From the NCBI RefSeq assembly GCF_003201475.1, contig NZ_QJJK01000010.1, positions 1-64,000 on the forward strand: a stretch of 64,000 nucleotides of DNA, written 5' to 3'. Both the position numbers and the translations under genes were made by a program. Each line of letters starts with the position of its first letter. Within the stretch, counting starts at the first letter, position 1. The stretch comes from Chelatococcus asaccharovorans. GTDB lineage: Bacteria; Pseudomonadota; Alphaproteobacteria; Rhizobiales; Beijerinckiaceae. Positions 51,457 to 60,263 of the stretch are shown here, one piece after another. The notes under the pieces were generated by a model that was not told the origin of the DNA, did not search any database, and saw only the letters and a program-made list of their open reading frames with translations.

Positions 51457-52641
51457 TCATTCCACCCGCCCCCAGGCCTTGAAGATGAGATCGACGATCT
51501 CGCCATTGACCCCGTCGAGTGATTCCCGGGCCCTGTCGTATGTCGACGACACGAATTCCGAGCGCTCGACTTCGTAGAGGGATTGCTTCGTCAAGCCGGC
51601 GTCGGAAATCGCCGTTGATTTGACCATCGGGTTTTTCAGCATCTGCCTGGCGAACATCGATTGCATGAGCCCGACCATCTCCTGCTGGGGCACGTCACCG
51701 GGCTCATACCGCGTCACGAGATAGCGAAACCAATCCAGCGAAACCTTCACGCCGGCCGCCTCGATGCTCTTGAGGATGTCGCCGAGCATGAGGAGAAACT
51801 GGCTCATGGACATGATGTCGAGCATCTGCGGATGCACCGTGATCAACACGGAGGTCGCCGCAGCGAGTGCGGTCAGGGTGAGATAGCCAAGCTGCGGCGG
51901 GCAATCGATGACGACAACATCGTAGTCGGAATCAACCTCCGCCAGCGCGGATCCGATGCGTGTGTAGAAGGATCGCCCCGCCTTCGAGTCCTTCGCGTGC
52001 ATCGCGATCGGCGTCTCGTACTCATATTCCTGCAGTTCCAGATTGGCGGGCACGATATCGAGCCCGGGGAAATTCGTCGCCCGCCGCACCGCGCTGATCG
52101 ACACGCGTTTCTCGTCATAGCGAAGCGCGTCGTAGAAGGAGGGATTGCCATCCAGCTCGGGCTGAATCCCGAATAGAGCGGTGAGGGACGCCTGCGGGTC
52201 GAGGTCAACGACGAGGACGCGGAAGCCGCGCAGCGCGAGATATTCCGACAGGTGCACGGCGGTTGTGGTCTTGCCTGAACCGCCCTTGAAGTTAACGACC
52301 GAGATGACCTGGAGCTTGTCGGAGCCCTTGCGGCCGGGAAAACGGTCGAGCACGGCGCGAAGCTCGTTCATCTGCGCCGCCGTGTAATATCTGCGGCCCG
52401 TGGGCGTGACGAAGGGCTCCGCGCCCTTTCCCTGAAGATGAAGCTTCTTGATGTAGCTCTGCGAGACGCCGACGAAATCCGCGGCCTCGGCCAGCGAGAA
52501 CCGGCGCAGCGGCTTCTGCGCGTCGGGCGGGAAGTTCTCAAGCCGTAGCAAATCGAGCCGACGCGAGATCTCGCTGCTCTGCTGAAGTATGATGTCAGCA
52601 AAGCTCGTGTCCTGAGTCTGAATGGGCAGAGTCACGCTCAT
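51457..52641 (-). CDS. repA: Plasmid partition ATPase RepA (ParA family)
   Basis: A 394-residue ParA-type ATPase. An N-terminal helix-turn-helix (FSLAEAADFVGVSQSYIKKL, 48-67) is followed by the deviant Walker A KGGSGKTT at 119-126 and Walker B-like VVVIDCPPQLGYLT. RepA drives segregation with RepB and represses the repABC promoter. The gap upstream holds an inverted repeat (52662-52692) suited to autoregulation. As first gene of repA-repB-repC on the minus strand it defines the operon start. Confidence 0.95.
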   Translation of the reverse strand: MSVTLPIQTQDTSFADIILQQSSEISRRLDLLRLENFPPDAQKPLRRFSLAEAADFVGVSQSYIKKLHLQGKGAEPFVTPTGRRYYTAAQMNELRAVLDRFPGRKGSDKLQVISVVNFKGGSGKTTTAVHLSEYLALRGFRVLVVDLDPQASLTALFGIQPELDGNPSFYDALRYDEKRVSISAVRRATNFPGLDIVPANLELQEYEYETPIAMHAKDSKAGRSFYTRIGSALAEVDSDYDVVVIDCPPQLGYLTLTALAAATSVLITVHPQMLDIMSMSQFLLMLGDILKSIEAAGVKVSLDWFRYLVTRYEPGDVPQQEMVGLMQSMFARQMLKNPMVKSTAISDAGLTKQSLYEVERSEFVSSTYDRARESLDGVNGEIVDLIFKAWGRVE

Positions 52642-52661
52642 CGGCCTTCATGGGTGAGTAT

Positions 52662-52692
52662 CGATAAAATTCCCAGTTTCTGGAAATTATCG
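52662..52692. promoter_or_regulatory. Inverted repeat just upstream of repA, candidate RepA/RepB operator
   Basis: CGATAAAATTCC (52662-52673) and GGAAATTATCG (52682-52692) form an imperfect inverted repeat around an eight-base centre, ending about 20 bases before the repA start codon. It is AT-rich against a GC-rich background, as expected for the repABC promoter/operator. Confidence 0.6.
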
Positions 52693-53579
52693 GGACTATC
52701 CTGCGATTCCCCCAAGCCCGCAAGCGGATTGCCAGCGATGCCAGATCGCTCGCCCGCCGCGGTCTGTCCATCGCCGTCCGATGAGATTCATTTTCCTATT
52801 TATAATCAATATGTTGCATAGGCCGAACGCGATTTTTCGGCACGTCCTGCCTCATTGTCGCGCGGGGGCTGCACGTTGATTTCCAGGTTGTTCGTCGTGG
52901 TCCGCGGGTGCTCGTCCTGCGGCCTCGAGCGATTCGGCCGAATCAACGGGCCGCCGCGGTACCCCGTCCTCAGGCCCCATCCATGTTCGAGGTGACAGGT
53001 GTGAAGGGGGAGGGAAGGGGCGTGGAGGGGAGGGGGCGTGGAGGGGAGGGGGCGTGGAGGGGAGGGTCTTGCACCCGACTGCGAGTCCCAAAGTCCGCGT
53101 CGATGCCGGCGATCGGCGACGGTCCCATCTTGGCTCGCGAGGAGGGGGGTGGCGGCGCGGCAGGCGAGGCCCACGGCGCGGGAATTGCGCGGGAGGAGGG
53201 TCCGGAGAAGCGGCAACACGCGGAGCGCGCCGCTCCTGCCTCCGTCGTGGGATTTGTCCCTCAGCCTCTTTGCGCGATTTTGTTACTTATCGCTCAAAAA
53301 TGGAGGCTGCAAGGAACAGATGACCCGAAAAGGCCGCCCCCGGTGATCTCGCGCCAATGTCCTCCTGTGCAGGGGGGAGCGAAGGGGGAGGCGAGGGGAG
53401 GAGGCACCCTTGAGCCACCAGACGCTGAAATGCTCACCTTTTCCGCACGGCGAGGCCGCAGCCTTCACCCTGCCGCCATCGAACGCGACATCCGTGAGCA
53501 TTTGACGGTGAATTGCCCAGATCGACAGCACGCCGCATAACGCCAGCACATTATAGCATGTCAATTTTGTATTTGACCG
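52693..53579. other. Gene-poor region upstream of repABC
   Basis: About 0.9 kb with no gene I can support. It includes an AT-rich patch at 52788-52830, G-rich purine-biased DNA at 53000-53075 with a perfect tandem repeat, and another G-rich stretch at 53370-53405. Open frames here have implausible Pro/Arg/Gly compositions. Confidence 0.55.
53019..53066. repeat. Three perfect 16-bp G-rich tandem repeats
   Basis: The unit GGCGTGGAGGGGAGGG is repeated three times without mismatch, in a longer purine-rich tract. Each unit offers several G-runs, so the plus strand could form G-quadruplexes. Confidence 0.9.
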
Positions 53580-53607
53580 TTGCCGTCGCCGCGACAAAAA
53601 ATATAGC
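53580..53607 (+). promoter_or_regulatory. Candidate promoter for the TctB-TctA operon
   Basis: TTGCCG (53580-53585) and TATAGC (53602-53607) with a 16-base spacer lie about 50 bases before the first gene, in AT-rich DNA. Confidence 0.3.
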
Positions 53608-53659
53608 TAGAATAATATGAGCGGCAGTACGTCGCTTTCACTATGTTTGGGGAACCACA

Positions 53660-54130
53660 ATGAAGGGATATGCCATCCGTCCCGCAAGCGGAAAATCCGC
53701 AGATTTCTTAAGCGGAATACTTTTTTTACTGATCGGAGCATTCTTTTCTATTTACGCATATTCATACCCATTGGGGTCTTCCGCGCGTCTGGGTCCTGGC
53801 GCATTTCCCTTTTACGTCGGAATTCTTCTTTCTGTCATCGGCCTTGTTCTGATTCTGAAATCATGGGCCAGCACGGGCGAGGCGATCCAAGCCTTCAATA
53901 TCAAAAGCCTGGGCCTGATTACGCTGTCGCTGGTCCTGGGCGCCGCCACGCTGACCTCTCTCGGCGTGATCGTCGCGGTGCCGATCACCGTCGTCATCGC
54001 CAGCCTCGCGGCAAGACGCCCACGCGTCGTACCGGTCATCGCGATGGCACTCCTTCTGACGGCATTCACCTATCTCGTCTTCGTCGTCGCGCTCGGCATT
54101 CAGTTGCCGCTCTTTCCCGGGGCCCGATGA
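53660..54130 (+). CDS. Tripartite tricarboxylate transporter small membrane subunit (TctB)
   Basis: A 156-residue protein with four membrane segments. It opens ADFLSGILFLLIGAFFSIYAYSYPLGSSARLGPGAFPFYVG, the standard TctB pattern. It forms the membrane complex with TctA. The 5' part of the gene uses many A/T-ending codons, unlike the GC-rich 3' half. The stop overlaps the TctA start (ATGA). With TctA and the TctC-like binder it makes a secondary importer driven by ion gradients. Confidence 0.9.
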   Translation: MKGYAIRPASGKSADFLSGILFLLIGAFFSIYAYSYPLGSSARLGPGAFPFYVGILLSVIGLVLILKSWASTGEAIQAFNIKSLGLITLSLVLGAATLTSLGVIVAVPITVVIASLAARRPRVVPVIAMALLLTAFTYLVFVVALGIQLPLFPGAR

Positions 54131-55635
54131 TGGACATGCTGTCACATCTGGCGTCAGGCTTTGACACGGCCCTGACGTTGCAGAACATCATGTTCTGTTT
54201 TATCGGCGTGCTGCTCGGCACCGCCATCGGCGTCCTTCCCGGTCTCGGACCGCTGGCGACCATCGCCATGCTGCTGCCGATGACCTATGCGCTTGAGCCC
54301 GTTTCAGCGCTGATCATGCTGTCGGGCATCTACTATGGTGCGCAATATGGTGGCTCGACCACCGCGATCCTTGTCAACCTGCCAGGTGAATCCGGATCCG
54401 TGGTCACCTGCCTCGACGGGCATCAGATGGCGCGGAAGGGTCGCGCGGGCTCGGCGCTCGCGATCGCGGCGCTGGGCAGCTTCTTTGCCGGCACGGTCGG
54501 GACGCTCCTCATCGCGGGCTTTTCGCCCTATCTGTCGCGGATCGCCATGTCGTTCGGCCCCGCGGAATATTTCTCGCTGATGGTGCTAGGCCTGGTTGCC
54601 GCCGTCGTGCTGGCGTCGGGCGGCCTCTTGAAGGCCATTGCTATGATCCTGGTCGGGCTCCTGCTCGGCACCGTCGGCACCGATGTCACGAGCGGCGTCC
54701 AGCGCTTCACGTTCGGGTCCTTCGAATTGGTGGACGGGCTCGAATTCGTGGCGCTTGCCATGGGCCTGTTCGCCTTCAGCGACATCATCGGCAATGCGGC
54801 CGGCAAGGATGAGGAACGCAAGCTGGTCACGGACAATGTCGGGGGACTGTGGCCGAGCCGGGAGGAATTTCGCCTCTCCTGGAAGCCCGTCCTGCGCGGC
54901 ACGGCGCTCGGGTCATTCCTTGGTCTGCTCCCCGGCGGCGGCGCCACGCTGTCGTCCTTCGCCTCCTACATGATCGAGAAGAAGATCTCGAAGACACCGG
55001 AGCGGTTCGGGACCGGCGCGCCCGAGGGCGTCGCCGCCCCCGAGGCGGCCAACAACGCCGGCGCGCAATCCTCCTTCATTCCCATGCTCACCCTCGGCAT
55101 CCCGGGCAACGGCGTCATGGCCATGATGATCGGCGCGATGATGATCCATGACATCGTGCCCGGCCCGCAGGTCATGACCGCCAATGCCGATCTGTTCTGG
55201 GGACTTGTCGCCTCCATGTGGATCGGCAACCTGATGCTGGTGGTGATCAACCTGCCGCTGATCGGCATCTGGGTGAGATTCCTGAAGATCCCCTATTCGA
55301 TGCTTTACCCCGCCATCGTCATCTTCTCGATGATCGGACTTTACACCGTCCAGAACCGTATTTCCGCAATCTACATGGGCGCGGGCTTCGCGGTCGCCGG
55401 CTACATCCTCAACCGGTTGAAATGCGAGCCTGCCCCGCTCTTGCTCGGCTTCATCCTCGGCCCGATGATGGAGGAGTATCTGCGGCGCGCCATGCTGCTC
55501 TCACGCGGCGACCCAAGCGTATTCGTGACGCGCCCGCTCTCTGCGGCGATGCTCTTTCTCACCGCCATTCTCCTTTTCACGATCGTCTCGCCCTTCGTTC
55601 GCAAGAAACGCAAGGAGGTTTTCGTCGAAGACTGA
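54127..55635 (+). CDS. Tripartite tricarboxylate transporter large membrane subunit (TctA)
   Basis: A 502-residue membrane protein with about 12 segments. Conserved TctA motifs are visible: GVLLGTAIGVLPGLGPLATIA, IYYGAQYGGSTTAILVNLPGE, GLLPGGGATLSSFASYMIEKK and a later TLGIPGN. The ATG overlaps the TctB stop. It is the transport channel; the substrate (a carboxylate in known cases) is delivered by the periplasmic binder encoded at 56752-57735. Confidence 0.93.
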   Translation: MMDMLSHLASGFDTALTLQNIMFCFIGVLLGTAIGVLPGLGPLATIAMLLPMTYALEPVSALIMLSGIYYGAQYGGSTTAILVNLPGESGSVVTCLDGHQMARKGRAGSALAIAALGSFFAGTVGTLLIAGFSPYLSRIAMSFGPAEYFSLMVLGLVAAVVLASGGLLKAIAMILVGLLLGTVGTDVTSGVQRFTFGSFELVDGLEFVALAMGLFAFSDIIGNAAGKDEERKLVTDNVGGLWPSREEFRLSWKPVLRGTALGSFLGLLPGGGATLSSFASYMIEKKISKTPERFGTGAPEGVAAPEAANNAGAQSSFIPMLTLGIPGNGVMAMMIGAMMIHDIVPGPQVMTANADLFWGLVASMWIGNLMLVVINLPLIGIWVRFLKIPYSMLYPAIVIFSMIGLYTVQNRISAIYMGAGFAVAGYILNRLKCEPAPLLLGFILGPMMEEYLRRAMLLSRGDPSVFVTRPLSAAMLFLTAILLFTIVSPFVRKKRKEVFVED

Positions 55636-55711
55636 GACCTCGTGACGTATCCGCGACGAGACTGCAGACATTTTCCTTCTTCAACCTGACAGGCATCTAG
55701 AGGCTAAAACT

Positions 55712-56755
55712 ATGCCAGACATTATGGGCGAATACGTCGACAGGCTTGTGACTGTCGAAATGAGAAACCGTGGCATGAACTACGGGATCGTCAAGCAGAT
55801 CTACGAGGCTGCGCGCGAGGAAGGCGGCGGCCGGCCCATTAGCGCCCGTGCTGCCGAGGCCCTGGTCGGCGCCGTCAAGCCGGGCGACGTCGTCTTCATC
55901 GTCACCGGCGCCGGATATTATCCCGAAGTGCCGAATGGCGAGAGCGACGGCCCTCCCGGCGCAGCCGCCCTGGCGCGGGTCATCTACTGGGGGCTCAAGG
56001 CCATTCCAGTCTTCGTGACCGAGGAATGCCATGCGCCCCCGGTGGTCGCGTCGGCAAAGGCCGCCGCCGTCATGGTGCGTGAATTCGAGCTGGCTAAGAA
56101 CCGCCGTATGGGTGGCGCGCTGATCACCGCCCCGAACGACCGCGACAAGACGGCCGAATGGGCGAGGGACATCATCGCTGAATACAAACCTGCCGCCGTT
56201 CTGTCGATCGAACGGCTCGGACCCAACGATCAGGGTATCGTCCACGGTTCGACCGGCGTTCCGAAGAACTGTGTCGACCTTGGCCACCTCTTTATCGAGG
56301 CCAAGAAAAACAAGATCCTGACGATCGGCATCGGCGACAATGGTAACGAGATCGGCTTTGGCCGCATCTATGATTTCATGCGCGATTTCCACCCCTATGG
56401 CCGCGAATGCCAATATCCCGGCGGAACAGGCGTCATCACGGTGATCGACACGGATGTCTTTTTGCCGGCTTCGATCTCCAACTGGGGCGCCTATGGCATC
56501 GCCGCCATGGTCGCGTTCCTCCTGAAGGACCAGGACCTCATCCAGACCCCGGAGATGGAACGCAAGATCCTGGAGGCCTGCCTCGACGCTGGCGGCTGGG
56601 AGATGCGCTACTGCACGTCGCGCTTCATCGTCGACGGCACCGTCGGCGAGAGTTCGATGTCGATCATCCAGCTTCTGCGCGACATGCTGAGGCTGAATAT
56701 TGCCGCGCCGGACCGCGGCCTGTCGCATGGCAAGATGAAGGAGCAGGTTCAATGA
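55712..56755 (+). CDS. D-glutamate cyclase-like protein (DUF4392)
   Basis: A 347-residue protein that I recognise as the DUF4392/D-glutamate cyclase C-terminal family. Motifs include VFIVTGAGYYPEVPNGESDGPPGA, AVLSIERLGPNDQGIVHGSTG and GIGDNGNEIGFG. In animals this domain interconverts D-glutamate and 5-oxo-D-proline. No signal peptide is visible, so it should be cytosolic. It lies between the TctA and TctC genes and overlaps TctC by four bases, so the imported compound is probably its substrate or product. Confidence 0.85.
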   Translation: MPDIMGEYVDRLVTVEMRNRGMNYGIVKQIYEAAREEGGGRPISARAAEALVGAVKPGDVVFIVTGAGYYPEVPNGESDGPPGAAALARVIYWGLKAIPVFVTEECHAPPVVASAKAAAVMVREFELAKNRRMGGALITAPNDRDKTAEWARDIIAEYKPAAVLSIERLGPNDQGIVHGSTGVPKNCVDLGHLFIEAKKNKILTIGIGDNGNEIGFGRIYDFMRDFHPYGRECQYPGGTGVITVIDTDVFLPASISNWGAYGIAAMVAFLLKDQDLIQTPEMERKILEACLDAGGWEMRYCTSRFIVDGTVGESSMSIIQLLRDMLRLNIAAPDRGLSHGKMKEQVQ

Positions 56756-57735
56756 ACAGGAACAGGTTTCTACGCGTTTGCGCGGCTTCGGTGGGCCTTC
56801 TCGCCCTGATGGGCTCTGCGTCGCTCGCTGAAGACAATTATCCGTCCCGGGCCATCCGCATCATCGTGCCCTATGCGCCGGGCGGGCAGGGGGACATCAC
56901 CGCGCGGCTCATCAGCGATCATCTGGCGTCGGCGATCGGCCAGCCGGTCACCGTCGAGAACCGCGCCGGCGCCAACGGCGTCATCGGCATCGACGCGCTG
57001 GCGAAATCGGCACCCGACGGCTACACGATCGGCGTGGTCGTGGCCTCGCATGCCCTGTCTCCGGCCCTCATCAAGCCGCTGCCCTATGATCCGGTCAAGG
57101 ATTTCACGCCGATCACCACAACGGCGATCACGCAGATGGTGATGGTCACGACACCGGCGCTAAAGGCCAACACGGTCCAGGAGTTCATCGACTATGCCAA
57201 GGCGCATCCCGGTGAACTCGCCTATAAGTCCGCGGGGCCCGGCAGCAATTCGCATCTGTTCGGTGCCTGGTTTGCCGATGCCGCAGGCATCGACATGATC
57301 CATGTTCCCTACAAGGGGAGCGGCGATTCCATGCCTGACCTGATGAGCGGCGTCGTTCACATGGGCTTCGATACGCTGCCGGCGGTCAATGGCCATATCA
57401 AGAGCGGCCAGTTGAAGCTGCTGGCGGCCGGCGGGCCGGCGCGCGCTCCGCAATATCCCGATGTGCCGACCGTCGCGGAAGCCGGCATCCCGGGCTTCGC
57501 CGCCAATTCCTGGGGCATGGTGCTTGCGCCGAAGGGCACGCCGGCGCCCGTGGTCGAGCGGCTGAACAAGGAGATCGTGGCCGTTCTCAACAAGCCCGAT
57601 GTGAAGGCCCGTCTCGCCACAATGGGTGCGGAGGCGGTGGCCGATACGCCTGAGGCCGCGCGCAAGATGCTGGAATCCGAGGTGAAACTCTATACCGACC
57701 TCGTTTCCAAGCTGAAGATCGACGTCGCGAAGTGA
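56752..57735 (+). CDS. Tripartite tricarboxylate transporter substrate-binding protein (TctC/Bug family)
   Basis: A 327-residue Bug-family periplasmic binder. A signal peptide of about 25 residues (VCAASVGLLALMGSASLA) is followed by YPSRAIRIIVPYAPGGQGDITAR, the classic start of these proteins, then VENRAGANGVIG and HVPYKGSGDSMPDLMSGVV. Bug proteins bind carboxylates, amino acids or cyclic compounds. Overlap with the DUF4392 gene (ATGA) argues for a glutamate- or oxoproline-like ligand. Confidence 0.93.
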   Translation: MNRNRFLRVCAASVGLLALMGSASLAEDNYPSRAIRIIVPYAPGGQGDITARLISDHLASAIGQPVTVENRAGANGVIGIDALAKSAPDGYTIGVVVASHALSPALIKPLPYDPVKDFTPITTTAITQMVMVTTPALKANTVQEFIDYAKAHPGELAYKSAGPGSNSHLFGAWFADAAGIDMIHVPYKGSGDSMPDLMSGVVHMGFDTLPAVNGHIKSGQLKLLAAGGPARAPQYPDVPTVAEAGIPGFAANSWGMVLAPKGTPAPVVERLNKEIVAVLNKPDVKARLATMGAEAVADTPEAARKMLESEVKLYTDLVSKLKIDVAK

Positions 57736-57843
57736 CCGAACGGACTAGCAGATAAGCCCGTAACGGATGCCCCATTCCGATGGGGTATCCAACACGTCAC
57801 ACGGGCCGTTGCGGCCACGCCGCATCTTCGCCCATAGTAAGGA

Positions 57844-58794
57844 ATGCATTTTATTCCGCGACCGCTGAATGTTCGTCAACTGGAGGCCTTCCGCGCGGTG
57901 ATGCTGACGGGCAGCATGACCGGGGGAGGGCGCTTGTTGTCCATTTCCCAGCCGGCGGTCACCCGGCTGATCCGCGATCTCGAGGCGGAGCTGAAGCTGA
58001 CGCTGTTCCTGCGCGAGGGCACGCAGATCATCCCGACGCGCGAGGGAAAGGAACTCTACCGGGAGGTGGAGCGCCATTTCGTCAGCACCGAGCGCATCCG
58101 GGAAGCGGCCGACGCGATCCGGGAGTTCAATGGGGGACAACTCCGCATCGCCTCCATCCTGGCGCTGTCCACCGCCTGCATCCCGAAAACCGTGGAGCGT
58201 TTCCTGCGCGATTATCCGGGCATGGCGCTCTCGATCCACAGCGGGCAATCGCTGGATATCATCGATCTCGTGGTCAATGGCAGCGTCGATATCGGCTTCG
58301 TGGCCATCCCGCCGGGACGCAACGACCTCATTCATGAGGACGTGCCGGCCTCGGAGGCCGTCTGCCTCGTTCCGCGCCAGCATCCGCTGGCCGCAAAGCA
58401 CGTCATTGGGCCGGCTGACCTGGACGGGCAGGATTTCATCGCGCTCGGCCAGAGCTCGCTCATGCGCCTTGAGCTCAACGCGTTGCTGCAACTGGCGAAT
58501 TCCCATCCTCGCGTGCGCGTCGAAAGCCTCTTTTCCTCGACCGTGGCGTCCTACGTCAACAGCGGCCTCGGCCTCGGGATCGTCGATCCACTGGCGGCAG
58601 CCTTGGCAGACAAGAGCAGAGTGATCGTCCGCAGATTCGCCCCGACCATCCAGTACAGCCTGTCAATCGTCTACCCGCGCCGGACGGAAAAATCCCTGGC
58701 TCTTCGTGATTTCGTGGCTGTATTCCTGAGGGCATTCGAGGAAGAGATCGCCGATACTGAGAAACTCATCACCGCCACACGCAGACTCGCTTAG
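57844..58794 (+). CDS. LysR-family transcriptional regulator
   Basis: A 316-residue LysR protein. The N-terminal winged helix is NVRQLEAFRAVMLTGSMTGGGRLLSISQPAVTRLIRDLEAELKLTLF-like (for example QPAVTRLIRDLE), and the effector domain covers about 90-300. The Gly-rich GGGRLL replaces the usual AARRL. It lies 108 bases after the TctC gene in the same direction and is the likely regulator of the transporter operon. AAGGA precedes the ATG closely. The TAG stop is the first part of a dispersed repeat. Confidence 0.9.
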   Translation: MHFIPRPLNVRQLEAFRAVMLTGSMTGGGRLLSISQPAVTRLIRDLEAELKLTLFLREGTQIIPTREGKELYREVERHFVSTERIREAADAIREFNGGQLRIASILALSTACIPKTVERFLRDYPGMALSIHSGQSLDIIDLVVNGSVDIGFVAIPPGRNDLIHEDVPASEAVCLVPRQHPLAAKHVIGPADLDGQDFIALGQSSLMRLELNALLQLANSHPRVRVESLFSSTVASYVNSGLGLGIVDPLAAALADKSRVIVRRFAPTIQYSLSIVYPRRTEKSLALRDFVAVFLRAFEEEIADTEKLITATRRLA

Positions 58795-58912
58795 AGCCAG
58801 TCCATCTGTCGCGTTTTGACTCCGGTCAAAACGTGACGCGCAAATTCCGCGACTTGGATGGCATCAGGCAATTCTCTCTAAGCCGTTGGATTTACTCGTT
58901 AATTATGAGCCT
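58795..58912. repeat. Dispersed palindromic repeat after the LysR gene
   Basis: It begins AGAGCCAGTCC and ends GGATTTACTCGTTAATT, as in the copies near 10689 and 11241. Internally GTTTTGACTCCGGTCAAAAC forms a hairpin. The unit starts directly at the LysR stop codon. Confidence 0.7.
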
Positions 58913-58955
58913 CACGTCAGGCCGGAGGCACATGTCAATGTTGCTCCACCAGCGT

Positions 58956-59234
58956 TCAGGGGCAAGCATAACCTGTAGCATTCGGTACGCAGCGCACCCC
59001 GTTCGGCAACAGCAATCCGCCGCCCGCATCGCGGCTGACGTAAGCGCCATTGGGAAGCGCAAAGCCTCCACTTGCGTCCGGCGTGACAGTCGTCCCATCC
59101 GGCAGCGTCAGGGTGGCGCCGTTGCGTGTGATCTGCTTCGCCGAAGACGCATCTACGACCGGGCTTGGCCGCTGAGGTGCGCATGCGGAAAGGGCCAATC
59201 CGCAAGCAATCGCGAAAATCAAGTGCTTGCTCAT
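58956..59234 (-). CDS. Small lipoprotein with repeated LPNG motifs
   Basis: A 92-residue protein with a lipoprotein signal: a hydrophobic stretch ending LALSAC, so Cys18 would be lipidated. The mature part contains three spaced copies of an L-P-(D/N)-G motif (LPDGTTV, LPNGAYV, LPNGVRC), suggesting a small repeated beta-structure. It has two further cysteines near the end (RCVPNATGYAC) that could pair. The family is not recognised. It stands alone on the minus strand between LysR and the winged-helix regulator. The ribosome region reads AAGGAGAAAGG, which is strong. Confidence 0.78.
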   Translation of the reverse strand: MSKHLIFAIACGLALSACAPQRPSPVVDASSAKQITRNGATLTLPDGTTVTPDASGGFALPNGAYVSRDAGGGLLLPNGVRCVPNATGYACP

Positions 59235-59476
59235 AGCAATCCCTTTCTCCTTGAAGGTCGTTCGTCGTAGAGCAGACTAACCGGGGTATCTCGGCAATAA
59301 CAGGAAAATTCTTCGATCCGATTGTGCAAAGCTGCCAAGAACGCGCATTCCATTTATCAAGGACCAACCACTGGCGCGGCCCCACACGCATACAACGCGA
59401 TTCAACGGAGAAGGGGCAGATTGGTTCCGCCCTTGCGCTGCGCCTGGGACCGCCGGCCGCCTGTCTCGCTGGCACA

Positions 59477-60028
59477 TCAGCGCTTGGTGCGCACCGGCGG
59501 CGGCGGGATCTGGCGTCGGCTCGCGGCATCACCGACGGCAAAGCGCCCGGCCTGATCGTAGAGCCCCGTCAAAAGTCGCAATATCCGCGCCGCATGACTG
59601 ATCTCGGCGCGGTCCTCGCGGAGATGGCGCAGGCTTGCGAGCAGATACTCCTCGCGGATCTTCAGATAACCCCGGCAGGCGGCTTCGCCGGCCTCGGTCG
59701 GCACATAGCCCTGATGGCGACCCTCGCGCACGGGCATGACCAGGCCGGCGGCGAGAAGCTTTTTGATCGAATAGGCCACGAGATGCATGTCGTCGATGTT
59801 CAGCGTCGCCGCGATTTCGTTCGGCGAGAAGCCACGCGCCCGCGAATGCGTGGCATGCATGACCAGAATGTCCAATGCCTTCAGCCCGCGCACATCGGCC
59901 GAGTTCATGCACATCTCCACCCAGCGGGAGAAGCCGTAGAAGAAGGTGATCATCGTGAACTCAAATTCACTGAGCTCGGTGCTGCTGATGTTGTCGCTGC
60001 CGCGATCCGGCTCGCTCCCGTCACCCAT
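59477..60028 (-). CDS. MarR-like winged-helix DNA-binding protein
   Basis: A 183-residue regulator. A helical N-terminal part leads to a winged helix (RGFSPNEIAATLNIDDMHLVAYSIKKLLAAGLVMPVREGRHQGYVPTEAG-like; the wing is EGRHQGYVPT), then a C-terminal dimerisation helix (CRGYLKIREEYLLASLRHL). This is the MarR layout. It is divergent from the TRAP binding-protein gene across a 235-base gap and is the best candidate to regulate it. The ligand is unknown. The tail is Pro/Arg-rich. Confidence 0.85.
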   Translation of the reverse strand: MGDGSEPDRGSDNISSTELSEFEFTMITFFYGFSRWVEMCMNSADVRGLKALDILVMHATHSRARGFSPNEIAATLNIDDMHLVAYSIKKLLAAGLVMPVREGRHQGYVPTEAGEAACRGYLKIREEYLLASLRHLREDRAEISHAARILRLLTGLYDQAGRFAVGDAASRRQIPPPPVRTKR

Positions 60029-60263
60029 CGATCTTCCCTTCGGCCACTGACCCGACGCAAGGCGACGTCACGCTATCCCGCCATAACCGGCGCTTACGTT
60101 CTCCGCCCAAGGTTGCCAGAGTCGGAACGGCTGTAAAGGGCCCTGTCCGCGCATGTCGCATCACGTCAAGCACCAGATCGATGAGCAAATTATCGAGCAA
60201 TCTGTGGGTTTGCCCCACGGGGGGCCCATAGCTAAGCTTTTCTCACAACGAGGGGAAAACGAC

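Noticed and set aside
52806-53540. Open frames on both strands in the G-rich region upstream of repA
   Set aside because: Proline/arginine or glycine-rich products caused by repeats, with no ribosome sites or domain motifs.
58833-59270. Plus-strand frame opposite the small lipoprotein
   Set aside because: It runs through a dispersed repeat and has no recognisable motif. The minus-strand lipoprotein with lipobox and strong ribosome site is the better call.
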